Source of the DNA: Flavobacteriaceae bacterium
GTDB taxonomy: Bacteria; Bacteroidota; Bacteroidia; Flavobacteriales; Flavobacteriaceae
NCBI GenBank assembly: GCA_023141985.1
Contig: JAGLKH010000134.1
Location: 1-6,717 of the forward strand
DNA: 6,717 bases
Direction of reading: 5' to 3'
Below are positions 1 to 6,684 of this stretch, in pieces (the stretch's first letter is position 1; each line of letters opens with the position of its first letter). Both the position numbers and the translations under genes were made by a program. Below the pieces are notes generated by a model, which worked only from the letters and a program-made list of their open reading frames with translations, did not search any database and was not told where the DNA came from.

Positions 1-477
1 GGCTATGGTCATGGTTATTATGGAAATTATTATAACAGAAGAGGAATATCCTACAATTCCGGAAGAAGAGGTTCTTTGTATTTAAATTCTAACACCTCAC
101 GGTTAAGTAGTAGAGCTTTGGCTAGTTCAAGGAATACAACATTTAGACCACGTAGATCTTCAAATTCTAATGTTAGTTCAAGTAGAACTAGAACTACAAC
201 CAGAAGAAATGTGAATAATACAACACGTCCTAACTCAAATAATAGAACAAGAGTCAATACCAGGAGCAATTCTCCTACGAGAAGATCTTCTACTAGAACC
301 AGAAGCTATTCTCCTACGAGGTCTTCTACAAGAACCAGGAGTAATACACCTTCACGAAGCTCGACTAGAAGTAGTTATACACCTTCACGAAGCTCGACTA
401 GAAGTAGTTCTCCTTCAAGGTCTTCTTCACGTAGTAGTGGTAAATCTAGTTCATCAAGACGAAGCAATAATATATAA
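1..477 (+). CDS. Gly/Tyr- then Ser/Arg-rich low-complexity protein, 5'-truncated
   Basis: The frame is open from the first base of the window to a TAA at 475-477, giving 158 visible residues; the true start lies upstream. A TTG at 76 could serve as a start, but the open frame before it encodes a plausible continuation (GYGHGYYGNYYNRRG), so truncation by the window edge is more likely. Visible residues 1-25 are rich in Gly, Tyr and Arg. Residues 26-90 are rich in Ser, Asn, Thr and Arg. Residues about 91-140 are an imperfect repeat of 10-13 residues built on (S/T)P(S/T)RSSTR, and the tail is Ser/Arg with a Lys. The chain is strongly basic, with no predicted globular domain and no visible catalytic motif. 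Flavobacteria often encode exported proteins with a Tyr/Gly-rich middle and a Ser/Arg tail, sometimes automatically labelled vitellogenin-like; that likeness is from memory and is not a function. The signal peptide, if any, is outside the window. Function unknown. Confidence 0.75.
   Translation, partial: GYGHGYYGNYYNRRGISYNSGRRGSLYLNSNTSRLSSRALASSRNTTFRPRRSSNSNVSSSRTRTTTRRNVNNTTRPNSNNRTRVNTRSNSPTRRSSTRTRSYSPTRSSTRTRSNTPSRSSTRSSYTPSRSSTRSSSPSRSSSRSSGKSSSSRRSNNI
344..409 (+). repeat. Perfect 33-bp tandem direct repeat inside the Ser/Arg-rich gene
   Basis: Positions 344-376 and 377-409 are identical and directly adjacent. The unit is 33 bp, exactly 11 codons, so adding or losing a unit keeps the frame. 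Diverged copies lie on both sides, at about 271-343 and 410-450, and the encoded peptide pattern is TPSRSSTRSSY/S. The identity at synonymous positions in the two central copies suggests a recent duplication. Confidence 0.9.
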
Positions 478-500
478 ATAGAATCACAAAAAAAATTGGT

Positions 501-2018
501 ATGAAAAAGTTATTATTACTATTCGTAGGTGTTATATCTATATCAACAATTTACGCTCAAGATATTACAGATGCTGTTAGATATTCGACTGATGGAATAC
601 ATGGCACAGCACGCTACAGAGCAATGAGCGGAGCGTTTGGAGCCCTAGGTGGAGATTTATCTGCTGTTAACCAAAATCCTGCTGGGTCAGCCATTTTTAA
701 TACTAGTTATACTTCTTTTTCAATTACAAATTATGCCATAGATAATACAACAGAATATTTTGGAGATATTAACAGTTCTACTAATTCAAATTTTGAATTA
801 AACCAAGCTGGAGTTGCGTTCGTTTTTAATAATACAAATGATAATTCCCCTTGGAAAAAATTTGTTTTAGCATTGTCTTATGAACAAACCCAAAATTACG
901 ATGATGATTTTTTTGCAACAGGAACTAACACAACATCTGTAGATAGCTATTTTTTAGCCAATGCTCAAGGGTTAAGACTAGATGAAATATCAGCTTTTGA
1001 TGATGAATCGATTACTGATGCTTATCGTGATATTGGCGCTACTTTTGGTTTTGCAAATCAACAAGCCTTTTTAGGTTTTGAATCATATATTCTTGAACCA
1101 GATGTAGATGATGACGCCAATACATTATATACTTCTAACATTGCACAAGGCACATTTAATCAGGAGTATTTCTATGCTTCAACTGGTTATAATGGCAAAT
1201 TTAGCGTAAATGCTGCCATAGAATATCAAGACAATATTTACTTAGGTATAAATCTTAATTCACATTTCATAAATTATGATCGGTCCACATTTTTGTTTGA
1301 AGAAAACTCAAATGTAGGCTCCTTAGTAAGTGAAGTTGGGTTTGAAAATAATCTTTCTACCACTGGTAATGGATTCTCATTTCAACTTGGGGGTATTGCA
1401 AAATTAAGTGATGTAATAAGAATTGGCCTTACTTACGATTCTCCAACTTGGTACACCATTAGTGAAGAAACCACACAATATTTATCTACAGTAAGAGATG
1501 ATCTTGGTTCTAACGTTACTGTAACATTAGATCCACAAATTATTAATGTGTTTCCAGATTATAAATTACAAACTCCAGCTAAAGTAACTGGAAGTATTGC
1601 ACTGGTTCTTGATAAACAAGCAATAATAAGTTTTGATTATTCGAGAAAAGATTATGGAAATACAAAATTTAAACCAGAATCTGATCAATATTTCTCTGTA
1701 CAAAATAATTTAATTAGTAATAGTTTAAAAGCCGCTAACACCTATAAAATTGGCGGCGAATACAGGCATGACAAAATGAGCTTCAGAGCTGGCTATAAAT
1801 TAGAAGAGAGTCCATATAATAACACTAATTTTTACGGTAATTTAAAAGGGTTTTCTTTAGGATTAGGTTATAATTTTGGAAACGCTAAAGTAGATTTAGC
1901 CTACGAAAATTCTAAAAGAACAATAGATTCTCAATTATATAATGTTGGACTTACTGATGCCGCTCGAATTGATAAAGAAAATTCAAACTTTACTCTATCA
2001 TTAAGTTTTAATTTATAA
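501..2018 (+). CDS. OmpP1/FadL-family outer-membrane transport protein
   Basis: This 505-residue protein probably forms an outer-membrane beta-barrel that lets hydrophobic compounds such as long-chain fatty acids cross the outer membrane. Residues 1-19 form a signal peptide: two lysines, a hydrophobic core, and cleavage probable after IYA, before QD. Residues 35-63 carry the N-terminal block typical of Bacteroidota members of the FadL/OmpP1/TodX family, including ARYRAMSGAFGALGGD and the NPAG motif (59-62). The rest alternates polar and hydrophobic residues as in barrel strands, with Asn/Asp-rich loops. It ends in a strand-like NFTLSLSFNL, fitting recognition by the BAM machinery. The length is a little above E. 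coli FadL, which is usual for flavobacterial members. The ATG at 501 is 23 nt after the preceding stop; no Shine-Dalgarno or separate promoter is evident, so co-transcription with the upstream gene is likely. The substrate cannot be told from sequence. Confidence 0.93.
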   Translation: MKKLLLLFVGVISISTIYAQDITDAVRYSTDGIHGTARYRAMSGAFGALGGDLSAVNQNPAGSAIFNTSYTSFSITNYAIDNTTEYFGDINSSTNSNFELNQAGVAFVFNNTNDNSPWKKFVLALSYEQTQNYDDDFFATGTNTTSVDSYFLANAQGLRLDEISAFDDESITDAYRDIGATFGFANQQAFLGFESYILEPDVDDDANTLYTSNIAQGTFNQEYFYASTGYNGKFSVNAAIEYQDNIYLGINLNSHFINYDRSTFLFEENSNVGSLVSEVGFENNLSTTGNGFSFQLGGIAKLSDVIRIGLTYDSPTWYTISEETTQYLSTVRDDLGSNVTVTLDPQIINVFPDYKLQTPAKVTGSIALVLDKQAIISFDYSRKDYGNTKFKPESDQYFSVQNNLISNSLKAANTYKIGGEYRHDKMSFRAGYKLEESPYNNTNFYGNLKGFSLGLGYNFGNAKVDLAYENSKRTIDSQLYNVGLTDAARIDKENSNFTLSLSFNL

Positions 2019-2023
2019 TGTTC

Positions 2024-2048
2024 TTTTACTTAACGTTTAAGTGTAAAA
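2024..2048. terminator. AT-rich hairpin between convergent genes (weak terminator candidate)
   Basis: TTTTA-CTTAA (2024-2033) can pair with TTAAG (2037-2041) and TAAAA (2044-2048), leaving a CGT loop and a 2-nt TG bulge. It spans the end of the 11-nt gap between the convergent stop codons at 2016-2018 and 2030-2032. The position suits a bidirectional terminator, but all stem pairs except two are A-T and no clear T-tract follows on either strand, so support is weak. Confidence 0.3.
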
Positions 2049-3853
2049 TGCCCATTAAATTGTTTTAATGAACCATCTTTAGGCTCAATAAATTCTACTG
2101 TAAACCAATAATCACTTGTTGGCAATGGTTGCCCATTAAAAGTTCCATCCCAACCAACACTTGTTGGACTTAACTGCTTTAATAATTTACCATACCTGTC
2201 ATAAATAAAAATCTTTGCATTTACTTGGTTGTCTATACCTTGGATATTCCAATTGTCATTATAGCCATCGTTATTTGGTGTGAAAAATAAAAGATAATCC
2301 ATCACTATTATGCTTGCCGAACCAATTCCACAGCCATTTATATCTCTGGCCATCACAATGTGATCTCCTGCAGATACATCATAAAACGTATCACTTTCTT
2401 GCCATAAACCATTATCTAAACTATATTCATATTCTTGCTCACCGGTACCTGTAGCTGTAACTTGTATAACATTATCTTCAATAAATGCATAAGAAATTAT
2501 TGAAGCAAAAACTGTTGGAGGTGAACTAACAGTAACTACTGTTGTAGCTGTACTATTGCAGCCCGTAGTGATATTTGATACTTCAACAGTATAATTTCCC
2601 CCTTGTGTAGCAATAATATTGTTTCCTGTTTCTAATAGTAAAACACGACCATCTAAAGACCATTCAAAACTATAGTTTGATATATCTAAACCTGTATCTA
2701 TTATAGGTAAAATTGGTATTTCTTCAGTACCATTAATATCAGCACATAAAATATATTCATCTGCTAAAGTAAATTCAGGAAGTAAATCTACACGAATATT
2801 AAAAGATCCTACATCAAAACATTTTACTTCATTAGTAACAATATTATCAATACGAGTAAAAATAATTTCAGATGGCGAACTATTAATGTAAGAGGTTGAG
2901 AGTTGATTTACGCCTGCATTCGCATCAGTAATATTGGCATAATATGAAACTGAAAAACTGCTTGAGTCTAAACCGTTTAAAACTTCGGTGTCCTTTGTGT
3001 TTAAATTAAATTGACCTATGCTATCATTATCATCGATATTATCACAAATTATATAATCCTGTATAATAGCAGGTACAACGGGAGTTTGAAAAAACAATAC
3101 ATTATACTCAAAAGTTTCCAGCAAATTATTTAAGACATCATAAGCTTCTACTTTGTACCTGTTTGAATTAACTATATCGTATGTAGCCGTTGAAACACCA
3201 TTAATAACAACAAAATTTCCAATTCCTAAACCATCATCTTCATACCATATATAATTTATAGCAAAAGTAGTGGTAGCGTCTAATGTAACCGATTCACCTT
3301 CGCATGCAAATTCATCAGCCAATATGCCACAATCTGTTGTACCAGTTCCAGAAGTTTGAGTTACATTAATAAAACCTTGAGCATCCGAAAAATTTGTAAT
3401 TAACAAAATATAAAATTCTCCTGCTACAGCATTAGGTATATTAACAAATTCAACATTATCTACCAAGAAACTACAATCGACTGTATTTGCTGTTGAAAGC
3501 TCTGAATTACAAGCAGAATTTGAATCGCTAAATGGCCCATAAATTATAAAATCTACATCTAAATTTGGCGAACCACCTAAAACTGTACTCTGCTCAATTT
3601 TCAAATTAATATCTCCACTTTGGTCAATTAACAAATAAAACCAAGCAGGATTTGGCTGCGATAACAAACAGCCATAGTTTGGTCCACTTTCTGAATCAGG
3701 TACACCAGATGTATTAGGATAAGAAAAATCATTAGATGCGCACAAGGGTTCAGAAATATCACAAAAATTTGCACCACCATTTTGGCTATAAATAAATTGA
3801 CTCGTAGAAATAAAAATTATTAAAACGATAACTATGTTTTTTAACACATTCAT
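2030..3853 (-). CDS. Secreted multidomain protein with T9SS type B sorting domain (CHU_C type)
   Basis: This 607-residue protein is probably exported through Sec and then across the outer membrane by the type IX secretion system. Residues 1-23/24 form a signal peptide with a long Ile/Val core ending FIYSQ. Residues about 25-175 form a Cys-rich N-terminal domain (CLLSQPNPAWFYLLI, VDFIIYGPF, GEFYILLITNFS) common at the start of flavobacterial proteins of this class. Residues 176-258 and 360-446 look Ig-like, the second with FEWSLDG and GGNYTVEVSN. Residues 262-358 resemble another repeat of these proteins (QFNLNTKD, VSYYANITDANAG). Residues about 447-515 resemble an SprB-type repeat (YEYSLDNGLWQ, AGDHIVMARDINGCG). 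Residues 523-607 are the gliding-motility-associated C-terminal domain: FFTPNNDGYNDNW, IFIYDRYGKLL, WDGTFNGQPLP, ending GHFTLKR. It lies alone on this strand. The likely role is a cell-surface or released adhesin; no enzymatic motif is visible, and the ligand is unknown. Confidence 0.9.
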   Translation of the reverse strand: MNVLKNIVIVLIIFISTSQFIYSQNGGANFCDISEPLCASNDFSYPNTSGVPDSESGPNYGCLLSQPNPAWFYLLIDQSGDINLKIEQSTVLGGSPNLDVDFIIYGPFSDSNSACNSELSTANTVDCSFLVDNVEFVNIPNAVAGEFYILLITNFSDAQGFINVTQTSGTGTTDCGILADEFACEGESVTLDATTTFAINYIWYEDDGLGIGNFVVINGVSTATYDIVNSNRYKVEAYDVLNNLLETFEYNVLFFQTPVVPAIIQDYIICDNIDDNDSIGQFNLNTKDTEVLNGLDSSSFSVSYYANITDANAGVNQLSTSYINSSPSEIIFTRIDNIVTNEVKCFDVGSFNIRVDLLPEFTLADEYILCADINGTEEIPILPIIDTGLDISNYSFEWSLDGRVLLLETGNNIIATQGGNYTVEVSNITTGCNSTATTVVTVSSPPTVFASIISYAFIEDNVIQVTATGTGEQEYEYSLDNGLWQESDTFYDVSAGDHIVMARDINGCGIGSASIIVMDYLLFFTPNNDGYNDNWNIQGIDNQVNAKIFIYDRYGKLLKQLSPTSVGWDGTFNGQPLPTSDYWFTVEFIEPKDGSLKQFNGHFTLKR

Positions 3854-4099
3854 AAATTTAAAATAGGAGTTCTTATTTTATACTTCATCTTTTGCTTTTT
3901 AACATCGATTAGCTAAAATATAATAAATTGATTAATCTATTATACTATTATCTTTTAATAGATATTATTGAAGTTTACAACAATAAATTGTCTAGCAATG
4001 CAATAACATTTTATATCTTTTTTTTATTGTTAAGTATTAATAAAACAAACGACTCAACGAAATTAATACAATGCAGAGAGAGTTTAGTTAAATTAATTG

Positions 4100-4123
4100 T
4101 TTGTTAATTCAAAAATTAACAAA
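4100..4123. promoter_or_regulatory. Perfect 10-bp inverted repeat upstream of the folE -7 box (operator candidate)
   Basis: TTTGTTAATT (4100-4109) and AATTAACAAA (4114-4123) are perfect reverse complements around a 4-nt spacer. The repeat ends 11 nt before the first base of the -7 box at 4135, so it covers the expected -33 region and lies upstream of the expected transcription start. It would therefore act as DNA, not as an RNA hairpin. No regulator is identified. The sequence is AT-rich, so chance cannot be excluded. Confidence 0.45.
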
Positions 4124-4134
4124 AGTGAATTACT

Positions 4135-4142
4135 TATCTTTG
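4135..4142 (+). promoter_or_regulatory. Bacteroidota-type -7 box of the folE promoter
   Basis: TATCTTTG matches the Bacteroidota sigma-A -7 consensus TAnnTTTG exactly. Transcription would start a few bases downstream, around 4147-4150, giving a leader of roughly 20 nt before the folE ATG at 4171. A good TTG-type -33 element at normal spacing is not present; the nearest candidate is TTA within the right arm of the inverted repeat. Confidence 0.6.
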
Positions 4143-4158
4143 CAGACTGAAAACATGA

Positions 4159-4166
4159 TATATTTG
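4159..4166 (+). promoter_or_regulatory. Second -7-like box next to the folE start codon
   Basis: TATATTTG is also an exact TAnnTTTG match. A TTTG at 4139-4142, the tail of the first box, lies 16 nt upstream and could act as its -33 element, although that spacing is short. Transcription would start at or just after the ATG at 4171, giving a leaderless or start-less message, so the upstream box is preferred. Confidence 0.25.
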
Positions 4167-4170
4167 ACAC

Positions 4171-4848
4171 ATGAAATTTAACAACAACTTAGAAAAATTT
4201 GAATCGATAGGAAACGATCATATTGGAACATCTAAAGATACCCCAATGCGAAATGATGCTTTTAAGCTTTCTAAAGAGGAGAAAATAGACATTATCAAAG
4301 ATGATGTTCGTCATATATTAGAAACATTGGGTTTAGATTTAACCGACGACAGCCTTAAAGGTACGCCTCATCGCGTAGCTAAAATGTTTGTAAAAGAAAT
4401 TTTTGGTGGTTTAAATCCCGATAACAGGCCTAATGCTTCAACCTTTGAAAATAAATATAAATATGGTGAGATGCTCGTTGAAAAAAACATAACAGTATAT
4501 TCAACTTGCGAACATCACCTATTACCAATTGTTGGTAAAGCACATGTTGCTTATATCTCTAGTGGAACAGTAGTTGGTTTATCTAAAATGAATCGTATTG
4601 TTGATTATTTTGCTAAACGACCACAAGTTCAAGAACGTCTAACAATACAAATAGTAGAAGAACTAAAAAAAGTATTACATACCGAAGATGTAGCTTGTGT
4701 AATTGACGCTAAACATTTATGTGTTAATTCGAGAGGTATTAGAGATATTGAAAGCAGTACTGTTACTAGTGAATTTGGTGGAAAATTTAAAGAAAAAGAA
4801 GTGAGAAGAGAATTTTTGGATTACATCAAATTAGAAACTAAATTTTAA
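4171..4848 (+). CDS. folE: GTP cyclohydrolase I (FolE, type IA)
   Basis: This enzyme converts GTP and water to 7,8-dihydroneopterin triphosphate and formate, the first step of tetrahydrofolate synthesis in the cytoplasm. The 225 residues contain the hallmarks of the zinc-dependent family: STCEHHLLPI (111-120) with zinc ligands Cys113 and His116 and the neighbouring His115; GLSKMNRIVDYFAKRPQVQE (136-155); and HLCVNSRGIRD (182-192) with His182 and the third zinc ligand Cys184. By family knowledge these correspond to E. coli Cys110, His113, His179 and Cys181. KGTPHRVAKMF (63-73) is the usual N-terminal helix motif. The ATG at 4171 is preferred over Met26 because residues 7-30 look like the N-terminal extension of flavobacterial FolE as I recall it. 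No Shine-Dalgarno is seen. It is the first gene of a probable folE-cysS-yidD unit, with a -7 box 28 nt upstream and an operator-like palindrome before that. All key residues are present. Confidence 0.97.
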   Translation: MKFNNNLEKFESIGNDHIGTSKDTPMRNDAFKLSKEEKIDIIKDDVRHILETLGLDLTDDSLKGTPHRVAKMFVKEIFGGLNPDNRPNASTFENKYKYGEMLVEKNITVYSTCEHHLLPIVGKAHVAYISSGTVVGLSKMNRIVDYFAKRPQVQERLTIQIVEELKKVLHTEDVACVIDAKHLCVNSRGIRDIESSTVTSEFGGKFKEKEVRREFLDYIKLETKF

Positions 4849-4893
4849 TTTTCTTCTTTCTCCGGACAATCAATCAAATTAGGATTAAATAAA

Positions 4894-6375
4894 ATGCAGC
4901 TATATCAAAATCAGGAATTAAAAATTTACAACTCTTTAACTGGAAAAAAAGAAATTTTTAAACCTATTAACGAAGGTCACATTGGAATGTATGTATGTGG
5001 CCCAACGGTTTATAGTAACGTGCATTTAGGAAATGTAAGAACATTCATGTCTTTTGATATGATTTTTCGTTACTTTAAACATTTAGGTTATAAAGTACGT
5101 TATGTTAGAAACATTACTGATGCTGGACATCTTGAAAATGATGCTGATGAAGGTGAAGATAGAATTGCTAAAAGAGCCCGATTAGAACAAATAGAACCCA
5201 TGGAAGTTGTACAAATGTATACCGTTGACTTTCATAACACATTGAACACATTTAATTTTCTTCCTCCAAGTATAGAGCCTACTGCAACAGGACATATTAT
5301 TGAACAAATAGAAATTATTAAAACCATTTTAGACAAAGGTTTTGCATACGAAATAAATGGCTCTGTATATTTCGATGTTCTTAAATTTAATGAAACCCAT
5401 AATTATGGAAAATTAAGTGGGAGAAATATTGAAGATTTAATTCATAATACAAGATCACTTGATGGACAAAGTGATAAAAAGAATCCACAAGATTTCGCCC
5501 TTTGGAAAAAGGCCGAACCTCAACACATTATGCGTTGGCCCTCACCTTGGAGTGACGGATTTCCCGGATGGCACCTGGAATGTACAGCAATGAGCACCAA
5601 ATATCTTGGTGAACAATTTGATATTCATGGTGGCGGAATGGATTTAAAATTTCCTCATCACGAATGTGAAATTGCTCAAGCTGAAGCAAGCCATGGAAAA
5701 AGTCCTGTTAATTTATGGATGCACACCAATATGCTTACTCTAAATGGCCAAAAAATGGCAAAATCTACTGGAAATTTTATTTTACCAAACGACTTTTTTA
5801 CTGGAGATAATAAACATTTAAGTAAAACGTTTTCTGCAAGTGTTGTTCGATTTTTTATGCTCCAAGCACATTATAGAAGTATTTTAGACTTTTCGAACAA
5901 CGCCCTTTTAGCATCAGAAAAAGGGTTTAATAAACTTATGGAAGCACTTAACGCTTTAGTAAACCTTCCTGTTGGTAATACTACAGATTTTGATGTTGAA
6001 AACTGGAAAAAAAATTGTTATAGTGCTATGAATGATGATTTTAATACCCCTATTTTAATTGCAGAATTATTTAGCGCTGTTAAATTTATTAATCAAGTCA
6101 AAGACAACAAAGCATCAATTACAAAAGAGGATTTAGAAACTTTATCAGCTACTATACATACTTTTGTATTTGATGTATTAGGATTACAAAATGTTAGTTC
6201 TGGCAATGAAGATTCAGATAAATTATCAGATACTGTTGAAGTGCTTATAAAACTTCGTTCCGAAGCCAGAGCGAATAAAAATTTTGCTTTGTCTGATAAA
6301 ATTAGAGACGAATTATTAGCTGTTGGCATCCAGTTAAAGGATGGTAAAGATGGTACCTCTTTTTCGACTAACTAA
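4894..6375 (+). CDS. cysS: Cysteinyl-tRNA synthetase
   Basis: This class I aminoacyl-tRNA synthetase activates cysteine with ATP and charges tRNA-Cys in the cytoplasm. In its 493 residues the ATP-binding HIGH motif appears as HLGN (44-47) and the KMSKS loop as KMAKS (287-291). The zinc site that selects cysteine is intact: Cys35 in YVCGPTVY, Cys230 in LECTAMS, and His255 and Glu259 in PHHECEIAQ, matching E. coli Cys28, Cys209, His234 and Glu238. [12 protein letters not shown] and [15 protein letters not shown] are diagnostic of the family. Residues about 340-430 form the helical DALR-type region, and [21 protein letters not shown] (around 450-470) is the usual C-terminal motif. The length is somewhat above the E. 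coli enzyme (461), within family range. The gene starts 45 nt after folE; AGGA at 4881-4884, 9 nt before the ATG, is one of few Shine-Dalgarno-like sequences here. No promoter is visible in the gap, suggesting co-transcription with folE. Confidence 0.98.
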   Translation: MQLYQNQELKIYNSLTGKKEIFKPINEGHIGMYVCGPTVYSNVHLGNVRTFMSFDMIFRYFKHLGYKVRYVRNITDAGHLENDADEGEDRIAKRARLEQIEPMEVVQMYTVDFHNTLNTFNFLPPSIEPTATGHIIEQIEIIKTILDKGFAYEINGSVYFDVLKFNETHNYGKLSGRNIEDLIHNTRSLDGQSDKKNPQDFALWKKAEPQHIMRWPSPWSDGFPGWHLECTAMSTKYLGEQFDIHGGGMDLKFPHHECEIAQAEASHGKSPVNLWMHTNMLTLNGQKMAKSTGNFILPNDFFTGDNKHLSKTFSASVVRFFMLQAHYRSILDFSNNALLASEKGFNKLMEALNALVNLPVGNTTDFDVENWKKNCYSAMNDDFNTPILIAELFSAVKFINQVKDNKASITKEDLETLSATIHTFVFDVLGLQNVSSGNEDSDKLSDTVEVLIKLRSEARANKNFALSDKIRDELLAVGIQLKDGKDGTSFSTN

Positions 6376-6380
6376 GAGTC

Positions 6381-6617
6381 ATGAAAAAAATACTTATAGC
6401 TCCTTTTATTTTTTTAGTTAAGGTGTATCAAGTTGTAATATCTCCTTTAATGCCAGCTACTTGTAGATATCAACCGACTTGTTCTCATTATACTGTAGAA
6501 GCATTACAAAAACATGGTTTATTACGTGGAGGACGATTAGCAATTAAACGAATATTTAGTTGTCATCCCTGGGGTGGTTCTGGATACGATCCTGTTCCTA
6601 AAAAGGATGACAACTAA
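6381..6617 (+). CDS. yidD: YidD, membrane protein insertion efficiency factor
   Basis: YidD is a small inner-membrane-associated protein thought to assist YidC-dependent insertion of membrane proteins. The 78 residues carry the whole family pattern: an N-terminal amphipathic or hydrophobic segment ([17 protein letters not shown]), the [18 protein letters not shown] block (20-37) with Cys28 and Cys34, [15 protein letters not shown] (44-58), and the C-terminal [13 protein letters not shown] (61-73) with Cys61. The length is typical for this family. The start is 5 nt after the cysS stop, so translational coupling within one transcript is likely. Gene neighbours such as rnpA, yidC or lgt are not seen here; in this window it follows a tRNA synthetase. 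Codons 63-73 are repeated exactly at 6685-6717, beyond the stop codon, which is unusual. The gene itself is complete and ends PVPKKDDN. Confidence 0.96.
   Translation: MKKILIAPFIFLVKVYQVVISPLMPATCRYQPTCSHYTVEALQKHGLLRGGRLAIKRIFSCHPWGGSGYDPVPKKDDN
6567..6599 (+). repeat. Direct repeat copy 1, within the 3' end of yidD
   Basis: These 33 bp, coding for [11 protein letters not shown] (YidD residues 63-73), are identical to 6685-6717. The match starts exactly at a codon boundary: the base before it is T here and G in the other copy. The right limit is unknown because the second copy reaches the window edge. Confidence 0.95.
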
Positions 6618-6684
6618 ATGCCCTCGCGCCAGCTCGCCTGTTCGCTTAAAATGTACACTGTACATTTTGTTTTTCGCTCCATCG
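6618..6684. other. GC-rich TCGC-containing spacer between the two yidD-tail repeats
   Basis: This 67-bp stretch begins immediately after the yidD stop. Its first part (6621-6646) has 19 G/C in 26 bases, far above the AT-rich surroundings. TCGC occurs at 6624, 6634, 6642, 6674 and 6682, always on the plus strand (the last runs one base into repeat copy 2). Two of the spacings form TCGC-N4-TCGC pairs (6634-6645 and 6674-6685), one on each side of a central palindrome. Both other plus-strand reading frames, and the frame following the yidD stop, include short open stretches here, but none looks like a protein. The composition suggests an inserted or dispersed repeat element; this is inference. 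Confidence 0.5.
6648..6675 (+). terminator. Palindrome with T-rich tail after yidD (intrinsic terminator candidate)
   Basis: AAAATGTACA (6648-6657) and TGTACATTTT (6659-6668) are perfect inverted repeats around a single C. As RNA this gives a 9-bp stem with an ACU loop, followed by GTTTTTC (6669-6675). It lies 30 nt after the yidD stop, a suitable place to end the folE-cysS-yidD transcript. The A-tract on the left also makes it symmetrical enough to stop transcription from the other side. The stem is AT-rich, so strength is uncertain, and it could instead be the core of a repeat element or a protein-binding site. Confidence 0.45.

Larger units (their letters stand above)
3854..4170. other. 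Divergent intergenic region between the T9SS protein gene and folE
   Basis: This 317-bp stretch is very AT-rich and separates two divergent starts. I see no tRNA, no open frame worth calling and no riboswitch-like structure. The folE-proximal end holds an inverted repeat and -7-like boxes, listed separately. On the side of the minus-strand gene no convincing TAnnTTTG box is visible; the best matches, read on the minus strand, are TATATTTT (3922-3915) and TATTGTTG (3985-3978), each with one mismatch. An 8-bp inverted repeat, ATCTATTA (3935-3942) and TAATAGAT (3956-3963), is short and AT-only apart from one pair, so it may be chance. Confidence 0.6.

Noticed and set aside
76..78. TTG as the start of the Ser/Arg-rich gene
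   Set aside because: The frame is open from base 1, and the preceding codons give a Gly/Tyr-rich stretch that fits a continuing protein. No Shine-Dalgarno sequence or promoter precedes the TTG.
51..269. A 72-codon open frame on the minus strand, rich in Leu and Val
   Set aside because: It is the reverse of the Arg/Ser-rich coding region (AGA/TCT codons reversed give Leu-, Val- and Phe-rich text). It has no start context and no recognisable family.
281..290. GAAGATCTTC, a perfect 10-bp palindrome
   Set aside because: It lies inside the Ser/Arg-rich coding repeat, where AGA and TCT codons naturally form reverse complements.
271..450. Possible CRISPR-like array in the repeated region
   Set aside because: The repeats are adjacent or nearly so, without unique spacers of constant length, are in frame, and encode a continuous Ser/Arg peptide repeat.
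3854..4170. tRNA, riboswitch or small RNA gene in the divergent intergenic region
   Set aside because: No tRNA T-loop sequence, no conserved riboswitch core and no GC-containing stem of useful length is present; the region is nearly all A/T.
4246..4248. Met26 codon as an alternative folE start
   Set aside because: The 25 residues before it resemble the N-terminal extension of flavobacterial FolE, and the ATG at 4171 is correctly placed behind the -7 box at 4135.
6093..6329. A 78-codon open frame on the minus strand inside cysS
   Set aside because: It lies entirely within the well-supported cysS C-terminal region and its translation is Ser-rich with no motif, so it is a shadow frame.
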